Part shown: piece by piece, positions 63,493-64,000 of the stretch
How positions within the stretch are numbered: position 1 is the first letter of the stretch
Layout of the letters: every line of letters starts with the position of its first letter
Source of the DNA: Symbiodinium sp. CCMP2592
Lineage: Eukaryota > Sar > Dinophyceae > Suessiales > Symbiodiniaceae
Length of the DNA: 64,000 bases
Assembly (NCBI GenBank): GCA_905221615.1
Contig: CAJNDT010006135.1
Location: 1,073,501-1,137,500 of the forward strand
Direction: 5' to 3'
Program-made: the position numbers and the translations under genes
Notes under the pieces: model-generated
The model's database searches: none
What the model was told of the DNA's origin: nothing
What the model saw: the letters and a program-made list of their open reading frames with translations, nothing else

Positions 63493-63819
63493 CTATTTTG
63501 ATGTTACGGTGCTATCAGAGACATTTCCCAGGCCCCGTCCGACGAATCTGCCTGGGACCTCGATCACGATATGGGAGTCTCCGAAAAGTAGGGGACCCTT
63601 TAAGGGCTCCTTTTAAGGCATCTATAAGGGTTCTATTATTAAGGGTTTAGGGTTTAGGAGTTTTTCCGAAAATAGGGGACCCTAATATAGTACCCTGAAT
63701 AGTAGGATCCTTATTATAAGAACCCCCAAATAAGGTGCCCCTAATTTCGGAAACTCCCATTTGTTTCTTTGTTCCCACTACTCTGTGGGAAGAAGCATAC
63801 CCTGATGCAAAAACTGGAG
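63493..63819 (-). CDS. two terminal exons joined across a composite F element
   Basis: Exon 63819-63755 (PVFASGYASSHRVVGTKKQM G) leaves by ATGGGA|GTTTCC, the F element end. Acceptor ATCGAG| leads to 63558-63493 (VPGRFVGRGLGNVSDSTVTS K, TAG). Phase 0 on both sides. The F element (63572-63760) contains a GGTTCC/TTTAGGG module, and its first ~26 bp are repeated after it. Confidence 0.7.
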
Positions 63820-64000
63820 CTACCTAGAAACCCATCAAGCCATGAACCCTAAACTCACACGAACCCGAAATCCGAAAAGCCCTAATAATTAAGACTGCTA
63901 CTGCAAAGACCTAGAACCCGTAGGCTAAGCCTGATTCCTTTAAAAGGGTTCCCTTAAAGGGTACCGTTAATGGAATCCTCACAAAAGGGTTCCCTTGACA

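Noticed and set aside
1-64000. tRNA/rRNA genes, bacterial-type promoters, ribosome binding sites and an intact dinoflagellate spliced-leader relic
   Set aside because: I looked for cloverleaf-like cores, conserved rRNA blocks and the leader end (ATTTTGGCTCAAG) and saw none that hold up; hairpins present are the repeat families described.

Overview
The window looks like nuclear DNA of a dinoflagellate, most likely of the Suessiales/Symbiodiniaceae type. The evidence is indirect. Genes are cut into very short exons (17-280 nt). Introns use GC-AG and GA-AG borders as often as GT-AG. Degenerate TTTAGGG/CCCTAAA (plant/alveolate telomere type) occurs throughout. One gene joins an N-terminal ubiquitin-like domain of the MLRVYRASG type to ankyrin repeats, an architecture I know from dinoflagellates. 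I saw no intact dinoflagellate spliced-leader relic, so the assignment stays an inference.

Nearly every coding segment I could support reads on the minus strand over the whole 64 kb, i.e. a unidirectional gene array. Long open frames are poor evidence here; I used exon islands between repeats whose reading phase survives splicing. Best-resolved models (all minus strand): gene start at 7789 running to about 6687; exon cluster 17481-15344; 19304-18902; a small gene ending at 19676; the UBL-ankyrin gene 29242-20444 (about a dozen exons, one internal stretch unresolved); 30255-29299; 32246-30502 (five exons, all phases match); 37597-36622; 43624-43249; a coiled-coil gene 46602-45398; a complete small membrane/secreted-protein gene 52605-51637; the 3' end of a gene at 63819-63493. 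Between them lie isolated exons that I place but cannot name. A decayed reverse-transcriptase gene lies at 53320-52690. No tRNA, rRNA, CRISPR array or promoter was recognised.

The rest is repeats: more than 20 families of about 90-135 bp palindromic elements with long terminal inverted repeats (called here A-X), microsatellites, a 117-bp tandem array (62861-63430), telomere-like arrays, and a short G/T-rich module (GGTTCCTTTAAAGGGATC type). The main result is that many elements ARE the introns: their inverted-repeat ends supply the donor (GT, GC or GA) and the AG acceptor, and the joined frames make good protein. This is an introner-type system with many coexisting families, frequent nesting, and long direct repeats of exon sequence at intron edges. 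A second recurrent pattern is a module made of the GGTTCC unit plus telomere repeats, inserted inside unrelated elements and flanked by duplicated host sequence of 16-26 bp.
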